64,000 bases of DNA from Schistosoma haematobium. Taxonomy: Eukaryota > Platyhelminthes > Trematoda > Strigeidida > Schistosomatidae. The stretch covers positions 20,749,001 through 20,813,000 of the forward strand of contig NC_067201.1 of assembly GCF_000699445.3 (NCBI RefSeq), in the 5' to 3' direction. This document shows positions 1 through 12,374 of this stretch, piece by piece. Both the position numbers and the translations under genes were made by a program. Position 1 is the stretch's first letter. The number at the start of each line of letters is the position of its first letter. The notes below the pieces were generated by a model, which worked only from the letters and a program-made list of their open reading frames with translations, did no database searches and was not told where the DNA came from.

Positions 1-331
1 CAAACCTACACTTGCAGTATCAATCATCGTGTACAGAAGTAGGCTGTGATATTTAATTATTTACGTGTCTTTCCTTGAGATGCAAAAGGACTCTTGAAAA
101 GTCGCATCTCTCTTAATATTTATATGTAGTAGTCCCATTATTTAGGTGTCACTTATGTATTACTAGTCGTTCGACCTATCTAGTCTACACGATGGGAGTA
201 TCTAGCGTACATACATAATTTAAACCTTTAAACAGTAACAATATGCTAGATAGTCTGTAAGAAATGTCGTCCAAATAGAATTTTCATATTGTTCTTCATG
301 TGTTATACATATAGTAATTCTATCAGTAATA

Positions 332-332
<1 letters not shown>

Positions 333-382
<50 letters not shown>
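333..382. repeat. (TA)n microsatellite
   Basis: Uninterrupted TA dinucleotide run of about 50 bp. Confidence 0.95.
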
Positions 383-385
<3 letters not shown>

Positions 386-458
386 GTGTAGTTTGGGTTC
401 AGTTTGTCTAATCCTAAAAAAACCCTACTACTACTAAATACTAATAATGATGTTTTTG

Positions 459-682
459 AGCAAAGATGAATAGGGTCTAGCAGTGGGATCCAGTTTGACG
501 CATGTTTCGTCTTATTTAGGACTCGTCATCTGGATGTACCTGAATCTAGCGAACGGTACTGGGTTCGAATCCCAAAGTGAACATCAACTCTGAGATGAAG
601 GTACATCCAGCTGACAAGTCTCAAATAAGACGAAACACGCGTCAAACTGGATCCCACTGCTAATCACTATTCATCTTTGCTT
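459..682. mobile_element. Sm-alpha-like SINE (SINE-H1), fold-back dimer
   Basis: Two inverted arms of about 82 bp (459-540 and 600-682) flank about 60 bp that include a GGTTCGAATCCC pol III B-box-like motif. Each arm is a hammerhead region plus the downstream ATTCATCTTTGC tail. The minus arm core reads ATGACGAG and the plus arm core CTGACAAG. Both break invariant hammerhead residues (consensus CTGANGA), so neither should self-cleave, although stem II and the GACGAAAC segment remain. It resembles the known schistosome Sm-alpha satellite/SINE family. Confidence 0.8.
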
Positions 683-1112
683 AATTAGTCAGTTTTACAT
701 ATTTCAAAAGTGTAATAAAAGAGAAAGACATGATTGAGGTGAAAAAGTCAAGTGTATAAGTATTTGCATAATACGTATTTCCATTTCAAAGTAATTAATT
801 ATTAGTCAATAAAAGGTTGTATAAGTACATAAAATGATGATTGTATATTGAATAGAAAGAAAATATGATAGAATGAAAAGTTGTCACATCACCTCATTTA
901 TAGTTCTAAGAGTAAAATGTATTAAGGACAAGTTCAAGATAAGATCAAAATGTGTTTTGTTGTATAGATAAGAGTGAATTGTTTATCTAATGGTCAAAGC
1001 TTTTTTTTCTTTTTACAAACACCTAAGATAATTTCCATATTTGAATACATGAAAGTCCAGCTTTTAACCTACTTTAATTAGTAACTTAACTATAGAAAAG
1101 TACTGATATTAA

Positions 1113-1697
<585 letters not shown>

Positions 1698-2193
1698 TAA
1701 CCTATATACGCTTATCTTGGGTTTGTTGTGAAGTTATTTTGGCATACATGTTCTATCATCTTCAATTCTATGTTTGATCAGATCATTATTCAATATGTTG
1801 AATGATTCTATACAAATAAATTTAGGAGATTGAAATTCTTGGATTTCATCCCCAAAGTCATTTATACACACTATTGAAGAGTCTCATATATACTAGAACG
1901 AAACGGACATTCAGTGATTTCAGATTTCCAATGTTCACGATTTAAAATCTATGAAATACATTTGTAATGTGATTTACATCAACTCTACTTCTTATCAGCA
2001 TGTCGAAAAAGAAAATAGTTCACCTAACATTTCAATATTCAATTCATTGATAAGTGGTTCCATTGTAGTTAAATATCACATTTCTAAACAAATAAAAAAT
2101 ATCGGTTGATTACATAACTTTTTAACAGATGTGTAAACTTTGTAGGTATCATTGTTTATCTGGATAGAAACACATGTGTATGATGCACATACA

Positions 2194-2426
2194 CATACAT
2201 ACATACATACATACATGCATACATGCATACATACATACATACATACATACATACATACATACATACATACATACATACATACATACATACATACATACAT
2301 ACATACATACATACATACATACATACATACATACATACATACATACATACATACATACATACATACATACATACATACATACATACATACATACATACAT
2401 ACATACATACATACATACATACATAC

Positions 2427-2518
<92 letters not shown>
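2194..2518. repeat. Compound microsatellite (ACAT)n-(TA)n-(GA)n
   Basis: About 235 bp of ACAT/CATA units with two early G interruptions, then about 57 bp of TA, then about 33 bp of GA. Open frames over this block (IHTY, MYVC and IYIY repeats) are artefacts of the repeat. Confidence 0.97.
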
Positions 2519-2524
<6 letters not shown>

Positions 2525-3119
2525 ACTTTCTTCCCGCACTGATTAAAATAAGGATAAACAGTCGTTAGGTAAACAAACAAACAAACAAACACATGAGATA
2601 AGCCTTCTTTCCAATATCATTTACATGGTCAGAAAAATATCTAATTCACATTAATTGTAATGTAAATAAGTCAAACAGAAGTGGGGGGGGGAAGCGGGAA
2701 GAATGGAGATTATGAAACGAAAACAAGTCAATGGATAAAATGATTACTATTAGATTTATATTAAGCATATATATGTAATATGTAGGCAGATAAACAGAAT
2801 GATATCACGATTTTAATAGCAAAAAATTAATGCATTCCATACTTTGAACACTTTCCCTCCTTGTTTACAACGTATCTATCACAATCATTCACGAACTCAC
2901 TCACCCTTTTAAATGTCAAGAATGTAAACAATAAACAATGAAAGGAAAATAATCTATGCAAAAATAAAATAAACATATAAACATTCATGTCATCAGTCGA
3001 TATAATAAATGGATATGGAAAAAAAAAACAAACAAGCATCTCACAATTGATGTTATGAAGGAGTATAATTGATCAGCCTCTTTTAGCATATATGCATCCT
3101 GTGTGGATTGGTCTCAATA

Positions 3120-3365
3120 TACTTGAATTTTAAGCAGAGTTGAATAATGGTTAGCAAATGATTCCAGGATGTACGCTTTATCTTATTTGGAACTCATCAG
3201 CACAAGTGAATAGCTATCTGAACTCAATAGCTAATTGAATAAAGCGTTATTTCTTTAAAGCGAAATGCAATGAGTTTGAGTCCTCGGGATAAACACCAAC
3301 AATGGAGTGCAAGTACATCCATCTGAAAAGTCCTGAGTGAAACGAAACTAGTTAATTCTCCTAAC
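3120..3365. mobile_element. Degraded Sm-alpha-like SINE, fold-back form
   Basis: A minus-strand hammerhead remnant near 3165-3215 keeps CTGATGAG and TTCCAAATAAGA but has lost GAAA (reads GATAAAGC). It is followed by Sm-alpha body sequence and a plus-strand remnant near 3305-3350 with core CTGAAAAG and CGAAAC. The same head-to-head arrangement is seen at 459-682. Confidence 0.6.
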
Positions 3366-4755
3366 TGAATGTACAGACATTTCAGTGATTTGATGTTGAA
3401 ACTGAGATTCAAACTGATTAATTCATTGATTGTTTCGAATCTCAATTCAGCCCCGGTAAATAGAGGGAGAATACGAGGTTCAGATGATGGAAAGTACATT
3501 CCACAAGCAGCCAGAAGCACGAACAACAACAAGCAAACAACTGAAGTGTATATATACAGCATAAAAATGTCCTTGGGAAACGTCACAAAATAATATACCA
3601 AAAGAAGCAATCAATCAATAACATTTAGGGTTTTTTCAAGTGGGAAATATAATGTGAAGGTAAGAATGACTGCTTTTGACGGCGAAAACGAAAAATTCAA
3701 ATTCCCCAAAAAAATTACAAAAATAAGACGTTTACCAAGTGAGTACTGTCGATCTAGCATCCCAAGCAACTTCTCAGGTGTGAGTCAATAAGTTCACACC
3801 GAAATCTAACTGAAGATGATGATGAACCTTTAGGACAGCACTTCACTCTTAGACTATTGAATCGAAACTAAAAGAAGTGGATATTCCGAATTCCAGTTGA
3901 TTTCAATCCATCACAAAATAATTATCTAATTACATTGACGACAACCGTGAATTGCTGAGATGTATCAAAGCAAACACATGTCTAATGCTTACCACGTCCG
4001 CGAGGTCGATATGCTCTACTTTACTCAACTGACTCATAACAAACTACTTCGAGTTCATTTATGCTTCTTAAACCGCTAACTCTTTTACTGTATTTTTCAC
4101 ATGATCAATAGACCAGGCAAAATGTAGATTTCGAAAGTAATTTTCATATTCAAACAGTGGCTTAGCGATGAAAGAACTCGACTGTCAAACAGCAAGTTGT
4201 AGTTTCATACCCCCGATACATCAAAATTCAGTTTTGGAAATCAGTTAATAATATCACCGACCGTTAAATGCATAACATACTGTGTTCCAATCCAAAATGC
4301 ACTACTTTTGTAAGTGGTATAACGAGATAGGCAACAATGGAAAACTAACCAATACTGACTGATTATTTCGTTCAAGTTGCATATTTTTCAGTAGTCAGTA
4401 CTCCAAATCTCACATGAGATAGGAGACATTCCAATTTCGTAGAAAATAAAATACCTTCAAACCATTGAGTTCACAATACAGTTGTGTATATTTTGAAATT
4501 CTGTCATAAAAAACTAATTTAATGCTATCAATAAGTCATTGTTTCACTCCTTACTTACATAACAACGACAAAGTACGAAACATTTATTCGTAAATCATCC
4601 AATATAGTATTGTTTGATATTTGCAAAGACTAACATAGAGTATGGTAGCTAAACTTCAATAAAAATAACACTAATAGTCATAATAAATATGACAGTTGAA
4701 GTGTTAAGGACATTTGAAAAATCAGCAGGATATTAGATACATCGAAATAATTGCT

Positions 4756-5276
4756 ACCCCAAATGCCCTGGTACGGCCGAGAGTGGGGAGAATAAGCTCT
4801 CTCTCTCTCTCTCTCTCTCTCCCCCGAAACCCTCTCACATGGCCACGTGCATACAACCACTGCCAACGAAGTCCTACTCACTGCCTTCTCGCATCACGGG
4901 TGTTGATTACGAATATGATAGGACGAAAAGTGAATGTCCGGAGCATTAACCGGGATGGCAGACACGGCGAGTTCACCTAGAGGAGTTGGAAAACACTCAT
5001 TCCAAACCAATGGCGCGTATGAGCTCCACAATCCTGAGGGAACAAATGACCTATGAACCAATCGTTGGTCACTGGCTACCATGGAACTGCATCTCCACTG
5101 TCTTGTGAATTACACCCTCTGGTCAAAGGCTCTGGGTGTGGCCTCCTAAGAAAACCACCTGTTTCGGTTTTGGCACCCAGGCAGTATCCCAGCTCTCACA
5201 CAAATCTAATGATTTATATGGTGTATATCTATTTGGTGCCTCCTTGTACCAATGTTTATGTGTTTAAATAAATATA
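4756..5276 (+). mobile_element. Short non-autonomous LINE derivative (about 520 bp)
   Basis: Begins CCCCAAATGCCCTGGTACGG and ends TTTATGTGTTTAAATAAAT. The middle matches the 5' part of the LINE at 21478-25024 and the end matches that LINE's 3' tail, so it looks like a LINE with its coding part removed. Other copies are at 51465, 53148, 55543, 57030 and 60170. A (CT)n tract sits at 4797-4821. Open frames inside are not genes. Confidence 0.75.
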
Positions 5277-5783
5277 TAATTATTAAAAACACATTAGATA
5301 GGAAAACAAGGTTCACAGCAGTAAATAGCCTATGTTTGAGCTCTGGTTGCCTTACATGCATCAATAACTTCAATGTGAAACTTCACAACTTACTATGAAG
5401 TTTTGATAAAGTTTGTACTATTCTAAAAGACTCTCAAAGGAGAAGAAAACTGTAACAAGTATAAACCTGTGTCGATTTGTGATGAAAAATATGCCTTTAA
5501 AAAATATCATTCATAAAATTACAGTACATTTGTTTACAGACATTAGTGTTTTGTACAATTACACATTGGTTAATTCTCAGGAGAATTAAGAAATACTAAC
5601 AAATGTCATCAAGCAAGAAAGTTATGTATAAATGGCTGGCTTACAAATGAATTCTACCAGTCACCAGTTAAACAGAAAAAAATTAGTGTATCACAACGTT
5701 TTATCACTTAGATTATTGACTACATTGTAATTTTACCAGACCGACTTCGATCACTACTCATTAACTTCAACACAAATGATATA

Positions 5784-6004
5784 TCAGAATGAGTTTTGTG
5801 GAGATTTTAGTAAATTTCACAGGTTGAAATCATGAGTCAGTTGAAGCTAGACCACCATTGAAAACCTGGAAGCACTGGACGGCCGTTTCGTCCTAGTATG
5901 GGACTCCTCAGCAGTGCGCATCCACGAACCCGTCCCCTGCGGGATTCGAACCCAGGACCTACTGGCTTCAACTGACTCATGATTTCAACCTGTGAAATTT
6001 ACAA
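5784..6004. mobile_element. SINE-H2 copy, fold-back form
   Basis: A tRNA-like SINE (B-box GATTCGAACCC on the forward strand as read, reverse orientation element) with an embedded minus-strand hammerhead. Its ends form a perfect 38-bp inverted repeat: 5810-5847 against 5965-6002. Confidence 0.8.
5872..5917 (-). ncRNA. Hammerhead ribozyme, SINE-H2 class, intact core
   Basis: On the minus strand: stem I 5' strand GCACTG, core CTGAGGA, stem II GTCC/GGAC around a CATACTA loop, core GAAA, short palindromic stem III CGGCCG, cleavage triplet GTC, then CAGTGC, which pairs fully with GCACTG. Position 7 of the core is G; this position is known to tolerate any base. An outer GGA/TCC pairing continues stem I. 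It lies on the PKG transcript strand. Activity is inferred, not shown. Confidence 0.75.
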
Positions 6005-6221
6005 ATGATATAAGTGAAAAACTCTCAGCGGGTCAATCATTCAGTTACAGTTCAGAAAACTTAGTGGTAACGTCTCTGTCATTGTGACATCGTCTGAGAT
6101 AGATCCACAAATATCACAGACAGATTTCTTCTTGATGACAAATGCCAATCAGCATGAGACCAAAATCAATCAAGTATTTTCTATCGATAATCTCCAACTA
6201 TCTAGCTAAAACTACAGTATC

Positions 6222-6655
6222 AAAATGGGGTTTTTTGGAGATTGTAATAGTTTAATAGTTGAATTCATGAATCGATTAAAGCGAAACCACCGTGGAAATA
6301 CCTAGGAACACTGGACGGCCGTTTCGTCCTAGTATTAGGCCCCTCAGAAGTGCGCATCCCCGATCTCGCATATGGGACTCGAACCCAGGACCTTCGGTCT
6401 CGTACACGAACGCTGGGTGGTCGCCCAATATTGTGGATTGGTTAAAGTTAGACATTGACACGGATGCCGGCCGGCTCAGTGGTCTAGAGGTCAAGCGTTC
6501 GTGAGACCGAAGTTCCCGGGTTCGAGTCCGGCGTGTGAGATCGTGGACGCGCACTGCTAAAGAGTTTCATACTAGGAAAAAACGGCCGTCCAGCGCTTCC
6601 AGGTTTTCCATGGTAATCTAACTTTAATCGACTCGTAAATTCAATTATTAAAAAA
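6222..6655. mobile_element. SINE-H2 copy, fold-back dimer next to a PKG exon
   Basis: A minus-orientation half (about 6250-6415) and a plus-orientation half (about 6417-6650) meet head to head. B-box motifs GGACTCGAACCC and GGTTCGAGTCC are visible. The minus ribozyme core reads CTGAGGGG and the plus core CTAAAGAG, so both are broken. The element ends about 48 bp from the splice donor of the P-loop exon. Confidence 0.8.
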
Positions 6656-6702
6656 CTGCAGTAATATAACATTATACATATATACATATAGATTGAACTT
6701 AC

Positions 6703-6934
6703 TAAATCCACTCGACCGAAACCACCGACACCCAGTACACAAATATGTTCTAACTCTTTCAATAGTATATTACATTGAATTTTCGGTTGTAATGATAAAC
6801 TAGCCGGTAGTAATGGTTGATTAATTAAACCGAATTTTGTATGTAATTCATCTTGACTTTTTGTTGAAGTTAAATCTAATTTTCCGGTATCTTTTGTGCT
6901 TATACTAACAGTGGATGATTCTTGTGAAAATGAA
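6703..6934 (-). CDS. PKG: PKG exon: CNB-to-kinase linker and glycine-rich loop
   Basis: The exon runs from acceptor TTTCAG (ending 6935) to donor GTAAGT (6702), 232 bp. One base completes a codon from the previous exon, followed by 77 codons (residues about 360-437 of the assembled part). It encodes a Ser/Thr-rich linker, then LKELEHICVLGVGGFGRVDL. GVGGFGRV is the ATP-binding glycine-rich loop typical of cGMP-dependent kinases in the AGC group. The exon stops at a codon boundary right after the loop, so the catalytic lysine must be in the next exon, outside the window. Recognition as PKG is strong because the upstream exons encode tandem cyclic-nucleotide-binding domains. Confidence 0.93.
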
Positions 6935-7074
6935 CTGAAAGATAAAATTTTCAGGAAACAAAATTGTCATAATTAATAAACACACACACATGCAAAGACG
7001 TACACATTAAACACAGGTATTCTTAATAGGTGAACAATAAGTTGGGGAAAAATCAGTGTTAAATGTTCGAAGGT

Positions 7075-7190
7075 AGATGGCCAATAGGAAACCGTATTTC
7101 AACTAGGCTTCGTATTCTTTAATACTCATCAGTAAGGTGTATCTGTAATCTCTTGGTGTAACAATTTGTAATTGTATACAAGAAGGAAAA
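7075..7190 (-). mobile_element. Degraded third-class ribozyme SINE (SINE-H3) fragment
   Basis: The minus strand reads ACACCTTACTGATGAG, then a perfect GTATT/AATAC stem II, then GAAGC instead of GAAAC and a lengthened stem III side. The overall order matches the intact copy at 62008-62067, including the flanking GGTTTCCTATT. The GAAA core is broken and the GTC site is disrupted. Confidence 0.6.
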
Positions 7191-7887
7191 AATCGATTTA
7201 ATCGAAACGAAGATGACTGGCTTGTTTGATTTGAAGTAATTGATTATTTTCAATCAGTGGACGAATTCACTTCGGGATTTGAATGAATAGATAAGTTCCA
7301 AGTGTTGAGAGATACTGAGTTTGATTTATCTTAATTTGTGTTCGGCAAGAGTAAACGAACGGGAAAGAGTAGTTAAACTTTAGATGGGCTATTTAAAAAT
7401 AGAGAATGAACGCTATCATAATGGGAAGATATGTGGACTATTGGATAACAACCAAATGGTTGTAATTCCTAAAGGTCCAGGATACAAATCAATGACATTA
7501 TTTTCAGTGCATACTACTAAATGAAATAGCTGCTTAGGTCCAACCTAATCTAATTTCATCCTTCCTTTGTGAGGATGCTAGTTTTCTGAAGGAAACACTT
7601 TACTGAGGCCACACCTCTGAACAGTTGGTATTAAGACTTTTCCCTTGGGCATTAAGTTGCTAGTTTTAACCTTACCGTTTTTAAATTGACCTGTATGGAG
7701 TGATAGGACCTAAAGAAACAATTATTCCAGCTAATATAACTCGACTGAGGTAATCAGAAATGTTGTTAATGATAATGCTGATAGTATATATGTAAAACCT
7801 TATCCCATCTTCAATGGATAGAACCAACAACTTAAGTTTAAATGTCATATGCTTCCTACATTGTAAGTTTTTATACAAGAGGCCAAA

Positions 7888-7950
7888 ATAACTCAGTGTT
7901 AGCGTCTCAGACAGTGAAGCTACGTGACGTGGATTCAAAAGCTACTGTGA
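7888..7950 (+). repeat. tRNA-like head of a SINE-H3-type element
   Basis: TAACTCAGTGTTAGCGTC resembles a pol III A box, and the following GTGAAGCTACGTGACGTGG parallels the tRNA-like head on the minus strand around 62080-62160. The B box (GGATTCAAAA) is degraded. No hammerhead follows. Confidence 0.35.
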
Positions 7951-8260
7951 ATATATAAGTTTACTCAAGGTCTTACACACGTCATTCGAACAAGTGTCAA
8001 CTAGCATGAAATATAGGTCGAGTAGGGTTTCCTCTCAAATACCTTAAACCGCAAAATATAAAAACATAATGCATGTGATGTTGAGCCGCCGCCGCCGCCG
8101 CCGCCGCCACAATACTAGTTCACTAGACGAAATTCTATTACAACTGAAAGGACTAGATAAAAACAAAATTGATATCACTACTCAATGGTCAATCAAACTA
8201 ATTGAGGAAATACAACATTGAATAACTTAAATTATTAAAAATATCCTCCTATAAACTTAC

Positions 8261-8344
8261 CTATGGCCTAATAATCGTGTTTCTTCATCAGCATATTCTT
8301 TATTTTTCAATTCTTGTATATCACCAATCAATTCCAAAAAGTCT
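8261..8344 (-). CDS. PKG: PKG exon: end of cyclic-nucleotide-binding domain B
   Basis: An 84-bp exon with acceptor CAG ending at 8345 and donor GTAAG from 8260. It encodes KDFLELIGDIQELKNKEY followed by ADEETRLLGHR (residues about 332-360). This is the C-terminal helix of CNB-B leading into the PKG linker. Its first base completes the Lys codon begun in the upstream exon and its last two bases start a Ser codon, so the phases fit on both sides. Confidence 0.92.
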
Positions 8345-10283
8345 CTGAAATGTAATAAGTTAGAAAATACATTACATGGAAAAAAAATTGATTTACTTCA
8401 AAGGAAAACAAACAATGTAATTTATACGAATATTCGTCAAGATTAGAACGAATAGTGTGACAGAAATTGGGCGCAGAGTATAGAGAAGTCATCAAATGTG
8501 AAAATTATATTTGAAATAATCTCAACGATTGAGATTTAAATAATTCCAACGTTTCGTTCAACTAACTTGTCTGGACTTCTTCAGGGTAATAGTCAAAATC
8601 AAAATTATCAAATAAATATATAGCTTTTAACAATCAAAACTATACTGTGTTTGATTATTACCCTGAAGAAGTCCAGACAAGTTAGCTGGACGAAACGTTG
8701 GAATTATTTAAATTTCAGTCGCTGAGATTATTTCAAATATAATTTTCACATATAAGCAATGTAATGTTGATGAAGCATAGAGAAAATAATCTCTCAAGAA
8801 ATTTATGAAATAATAAGTGGTATGTTTATGAATATAATGCTATTGAAGGAAAATAGCTGTTTCTTAGTGGATAAAGAGTTTCAATGAGGGATATGAAAAT
8901 CAAATGCAAAGACAACACCATTGAATCAAATCAGGTTTGATCTCTATGATGATCTGATGTGATTAGGTTTGGTGAAAAATCGTCTGTAAAAACAATTCCA
9001 ACAAAGCGTTTGTAGTTGATAGAATTAGATGTAAATTTCATTTGAAATTTTCTGTCCAAAAGCTGAAAGAACTAAACCACGGTTCTGAGAGTAACAGATG
9101 ACAGAACACGAATAGTCGAGGCAGATTGTTGTACCTTCAATTCTACATAATACACTTTTTATGACACCAGTTAGAGTATTTACTAAACTTACAGATTAAA
9201 TCATGAAGTGATCTTATTTAAATAATCATTAAAAACCTGGAGATACTGGATAGCTATTTCATGTGAAGCATTGCGTAGCCGCCAGTCAGTTAGTCAAGGC
9301 ATGTAACCAACCTCCCAGTAGGAATATTACACAATTGAAGCAAATATGTCATTTCTCATCAGTTTTTACAAACCAAATAATACTGAGAAAGTTATACAAA
9401 TATTTATGATGTGTATGAGGGGTGGGGTTGAAGAAGAGTTTTGTCATTTATATTATAAAATAAACGAACTAAGACACTATAAAAAAAGATGGGAGATTTC
9501 GACTGATAATAACTGTGAAAATAGAAATACTAGAAGCACATACATATACCTATAAGATATAACAGGAACAAACAACGAATTCATGGTAAGTCTGAATGTC
9601 ATGTAGAAAAAGAAGGGATTGAAACTAATGATTTGTGTATATATACACCTGGGTGATCACTGAGTTCGCTTTGGTTAGTAAGCAGAGACACGTATAAACT
9701 TTGGAAGCTTAACTGGGAATCTGTAGATGCTAATGGCGAATGTGTAGCATTTGTAGATCATTTGTTTTTTATTAAACGGGATGAGAAAATGCTGAACATT
9801 TTAAAATTTACTCCATAGGTCTTATATACAGCTATAATGGATAATTACTAGAAACGTCAATGGGTTCGTTGAATCATCTTTTCTATGAAAGTGTCACCAT
9901 AGAAGTGGTTGGATGTATTAAGACAAACAGAACTTCCACGACTCTGAATTCCATTCTTAACTTGTATCGCGAATGTATAACCCGTCGTAAAAGCACTGCT
10001 TAGGATGTAGGAGTTAAAACGTCCACGTGCATTTGTTGTATGCTGATAGGTAAATGATCCGATGGTCTAATAGGAAAAATTCACGCCTCCATCGATTGGT
10101 AACTGGAATAATATTGGGCTACCAGTATTAGATCTATTCAATGTATAGTCGTTATTATACTATTTATTGAAAAAAAACATCTCAGATGCATACCACAAAC
10201 ACAGACACAAAAATCTCAAGCTGAGTAATATGAGTTTTACAGTACTTGCTTGTTTATTAAATAGTTAGTTGTATAAAACTTAC
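8345..10283 (-). other. PKG: PKG intron (1939 bp)
   Basis: GTAAG donor at 10283. It holds the inverted repeat at 8498-8752 and a short SINE-H2 scrap near 9225-9270. The open frame at 9346-9555 has no recognisable features; the rest is AT-rich. Confidence 0.85.
8498..8752. repeat. Inverted repeat with hammerhead-like motif
   Basis: Arms of about 100 bp (8498-8600 and 8655-8752) are separated by about 55 bp. Each arm reads, toward its own outer end, CCCTGAAGAAGTCCAG, then a loop, then a complement of the stem and ACGAAACGTTGG. The plus arm (8655-8752) has a six-pair GTCCAG/CTGGAC stem; the minus arm stem is weaker (GTTGAAC side). The core CTGAAGA and GAAA are present but there is one extra A before stem II. 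Confidence 0.7.
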
Positions 10284-10462
10284 TTTCGATATAAACATAA
10301 TACTTCAACACCACCAGGACCAACAGCATAAACATTTGCTGTTCGACGACCCTCACCGAGTAATGCTTTTTCACCAAAATATTCACCTTTGGTTAATTGT
10401 CTAATTTCAGTTTCTTTGGTTTCGGTTGAACCATTTTGAGGTGAGGATATAGTGACTCGAAC
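10284..10462 (-). CDS. PKG: PKG exon: phosphate-binding cassette of CNB domain B
   Basis: A 179-bp exon with acceptor AAG ending at 10463 and donor GTAAGT at 10283. It begins on a codon boundary with VRVTISSP and includes FGEKALLGEGRRTANV (residues 301-316), the phosphate-binding cassette of the second cyclic-nucleotide-binding domain. The conserved Glu303, Arg312 and Thr313 are present; a Thr after the Arg is the usual determinant of cGMP preference in PKGs. The exon ends with two bases of the LYRK lysine codon. Confidence 0.95.
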
Positions 10463-11282
10463 CTTAATGTATGTGTAGCACAATATAATAGCAATAAGCG
10501 ACAAACTTATAAATCCAACAAAATTCATACTAGAAAATAATTAAAGACAGATTAGCAAGGAAAACGTCCTTTACGACATCACTTACTTTTGGAATTCAGG
10601 TCTGAAATCATTATTGGTTAACTTATTTATGCCATTAGACTAATAGCCCTAGCATAATATATTTGAGTGGCCATGATGTGATTACCTAAGAAATATGATT
10701 TTGCTTTGAAGTTACATAATTGTACATCCTGACTTGCCTTATAGTGATAGATGGCGGTACTGTTTGGCAAGAACTATTGAAGTATACAAGCAAGTTTACT
10801 GATAGAATTATATATTTAACATAAAGAATAAAAATATACAGAGTGATTTTATCTGCGTGACCGAGCCATGCCGACTCCATTAGGTCCTCCTGAATTCACC
10901 ATCTATGACTTCCAAGTTTTCAGTGCTTAATGTAGGTCTTCTCAGTTATCGTATGTTTGGCTTCAAGGATCGTGTGGTTGAGAACCAATATCACTAAATA
11001 TTAACCTCCACTCTTTTTATCATCTAAGATACTGTTTGTGCAACTTCAAGGATAATTTGAAGTGATGGTTCACTGTTATTCCATTGTCGCGACACACGAA
11101 AAGCTTAATGTTACGATGATAACTACTTAATAATCCGGAAAAAATTAATGAGGGAATAATGAAAATAGAATATTGAATATGGAAGATAAAATGTAATGAC
11201 TTAATCCAACAACAGAAAGAGTAAATGAACATGTTGATTTAGTATAGAGACATTACGGTTGAATTGCTGGATTGTTAAAATA

Positions 11283-11575
11283 TCAATACGGGGTTGTGGA
11301 AATTGAGATCATGAACCGATTGATGTTAGACCACTATTGAAAACCTGGAAGCACTGGACGGCCGTTTCGTCCTATTGTGGGACTCATCAGCAGTGCGCAC
11401 CCACGACCCCGCGAGCGGCATTCGAACCCAGGGGCCTTCAGTCTCACGAGTGAACGCTCAACCTTTAGACCACTGACTAGGCATCCAACAGTGTTAACGT
11501 CTAACCTCAACCAATCCACGAAATTGCGCGACCATTTTCTAGTGTACTGAGGTAGGTACCTGTCTCTACCCTATA
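11283..11575 (-). mobile_element. SINE-H2 copy with intact ribozyme
   Basis: Starts GGGGTTGTGG, then a half-palindromic end (GAGATCATGAACCG), the ribozyme, the tRNA-like part (CATTCGAACCCAGG on the forward strand) and TCTAACCTCAACCAATCCACG, followed by the distal body. It is in the same orientation as PKG. Confidence 0.85.
11351..11396 (-). ncRNA. Hammerhead ribozyme with canonical CTGATGA core
   Basis: Minus strand: GCACTG, CTGATGA, stem II GTCC/GGAC with ACAATA loop, GAAA, palindromic CGGCCG, cleavage triplet GTC, CAGTGC. Stem I is fully paired (GCACTG/CAGTGC) and all canonical core residues are present. This is the best SINE-H2 ribozyme in the window and lies inside a PKG intron on the transcribed strand. 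Confidence 0.82.
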
Positions 11576-12374
11576 TACTATCTTTACCATTGACTTCAAA
11601 TATACTTTTGAAGAAAGTTCTGTTTCTAGGAAAACATGACTATATGTAAACTGTTGCAGGTTGATAGCGTGATGTTCCTCTTTAGAATAAATAATAAATT
11701 CTGTAAAATTCTCAAGCAAATCTAAACATTATTGTTAGAAAATGTTCCACCATGTCCTTCTTTAACTAGAAGTACCTAGTACATTATACTGTAACATCTC
11801 CACTTTTCAATCACAAAATATACATAGAAAAAAATTGGACGCCACTTCTAGTCACCTGAAATAATTTACTGTGAAATCAACACTTCACTTGACCAGATCT
11901 AAAACAATTTGATGAATATAGAATTATCGTCAAAATTCGGAACATTTAGTGTGTGAATATTTCAGTTCTATATGCCAGTCAGCATCTGAATAGCTTCAAA
12001 GTGCCTGTTCCAGTCATGAAAGTTAATCACCCTTTTTTAAAGGAGCCCATTGGCTCTTTGAGATAAATGTTTTATTAACTCATACAGGCGCACATAACCG
12101 AGCTAGGATTTTTTTGTATGGAGGAGTGACTATCAAAACCCCGGGACCCAATGCTAGATCTACCGCTATTGAGATGACAGGATGGAATCCACTCCTTTGT
12201 GGTAAACATATATTACATGAACATCAAAACTACACAAATTTGGGACTAATGGACCCCGCAGTATGTAAATAAGCATGAATGTTTTATTTGGTGAATAAAT
12301 ACCAGTACGTTTGGTTTGTAAAATGGACATCATATACGGACATATAATCATAGATTACTTCCCAAATTAACGAT

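Larger units (their letters stand above)
6935..8260 (-). other. PKG: PKG intron (1326 bp)
   Basis: GTAAGT donor at 8260 and TTTCAG acceptor ending at 6935 on the minus strand. It contains a SINE-H3 remnant near 7075-7190, a tRNA-like fragment near 7888-7950 and a short (CCG)n at 8089-8108. The rest has nothing recognisable. Confidence 0.85.

Noticed and set aside
2076..2592. Six overlapping open frames of about 90-150 codons (IHTY, MYVC, IYIY repeats)
   Set aside because: Pure translations of the ACAT/TA/GA microsatellite; no gene.
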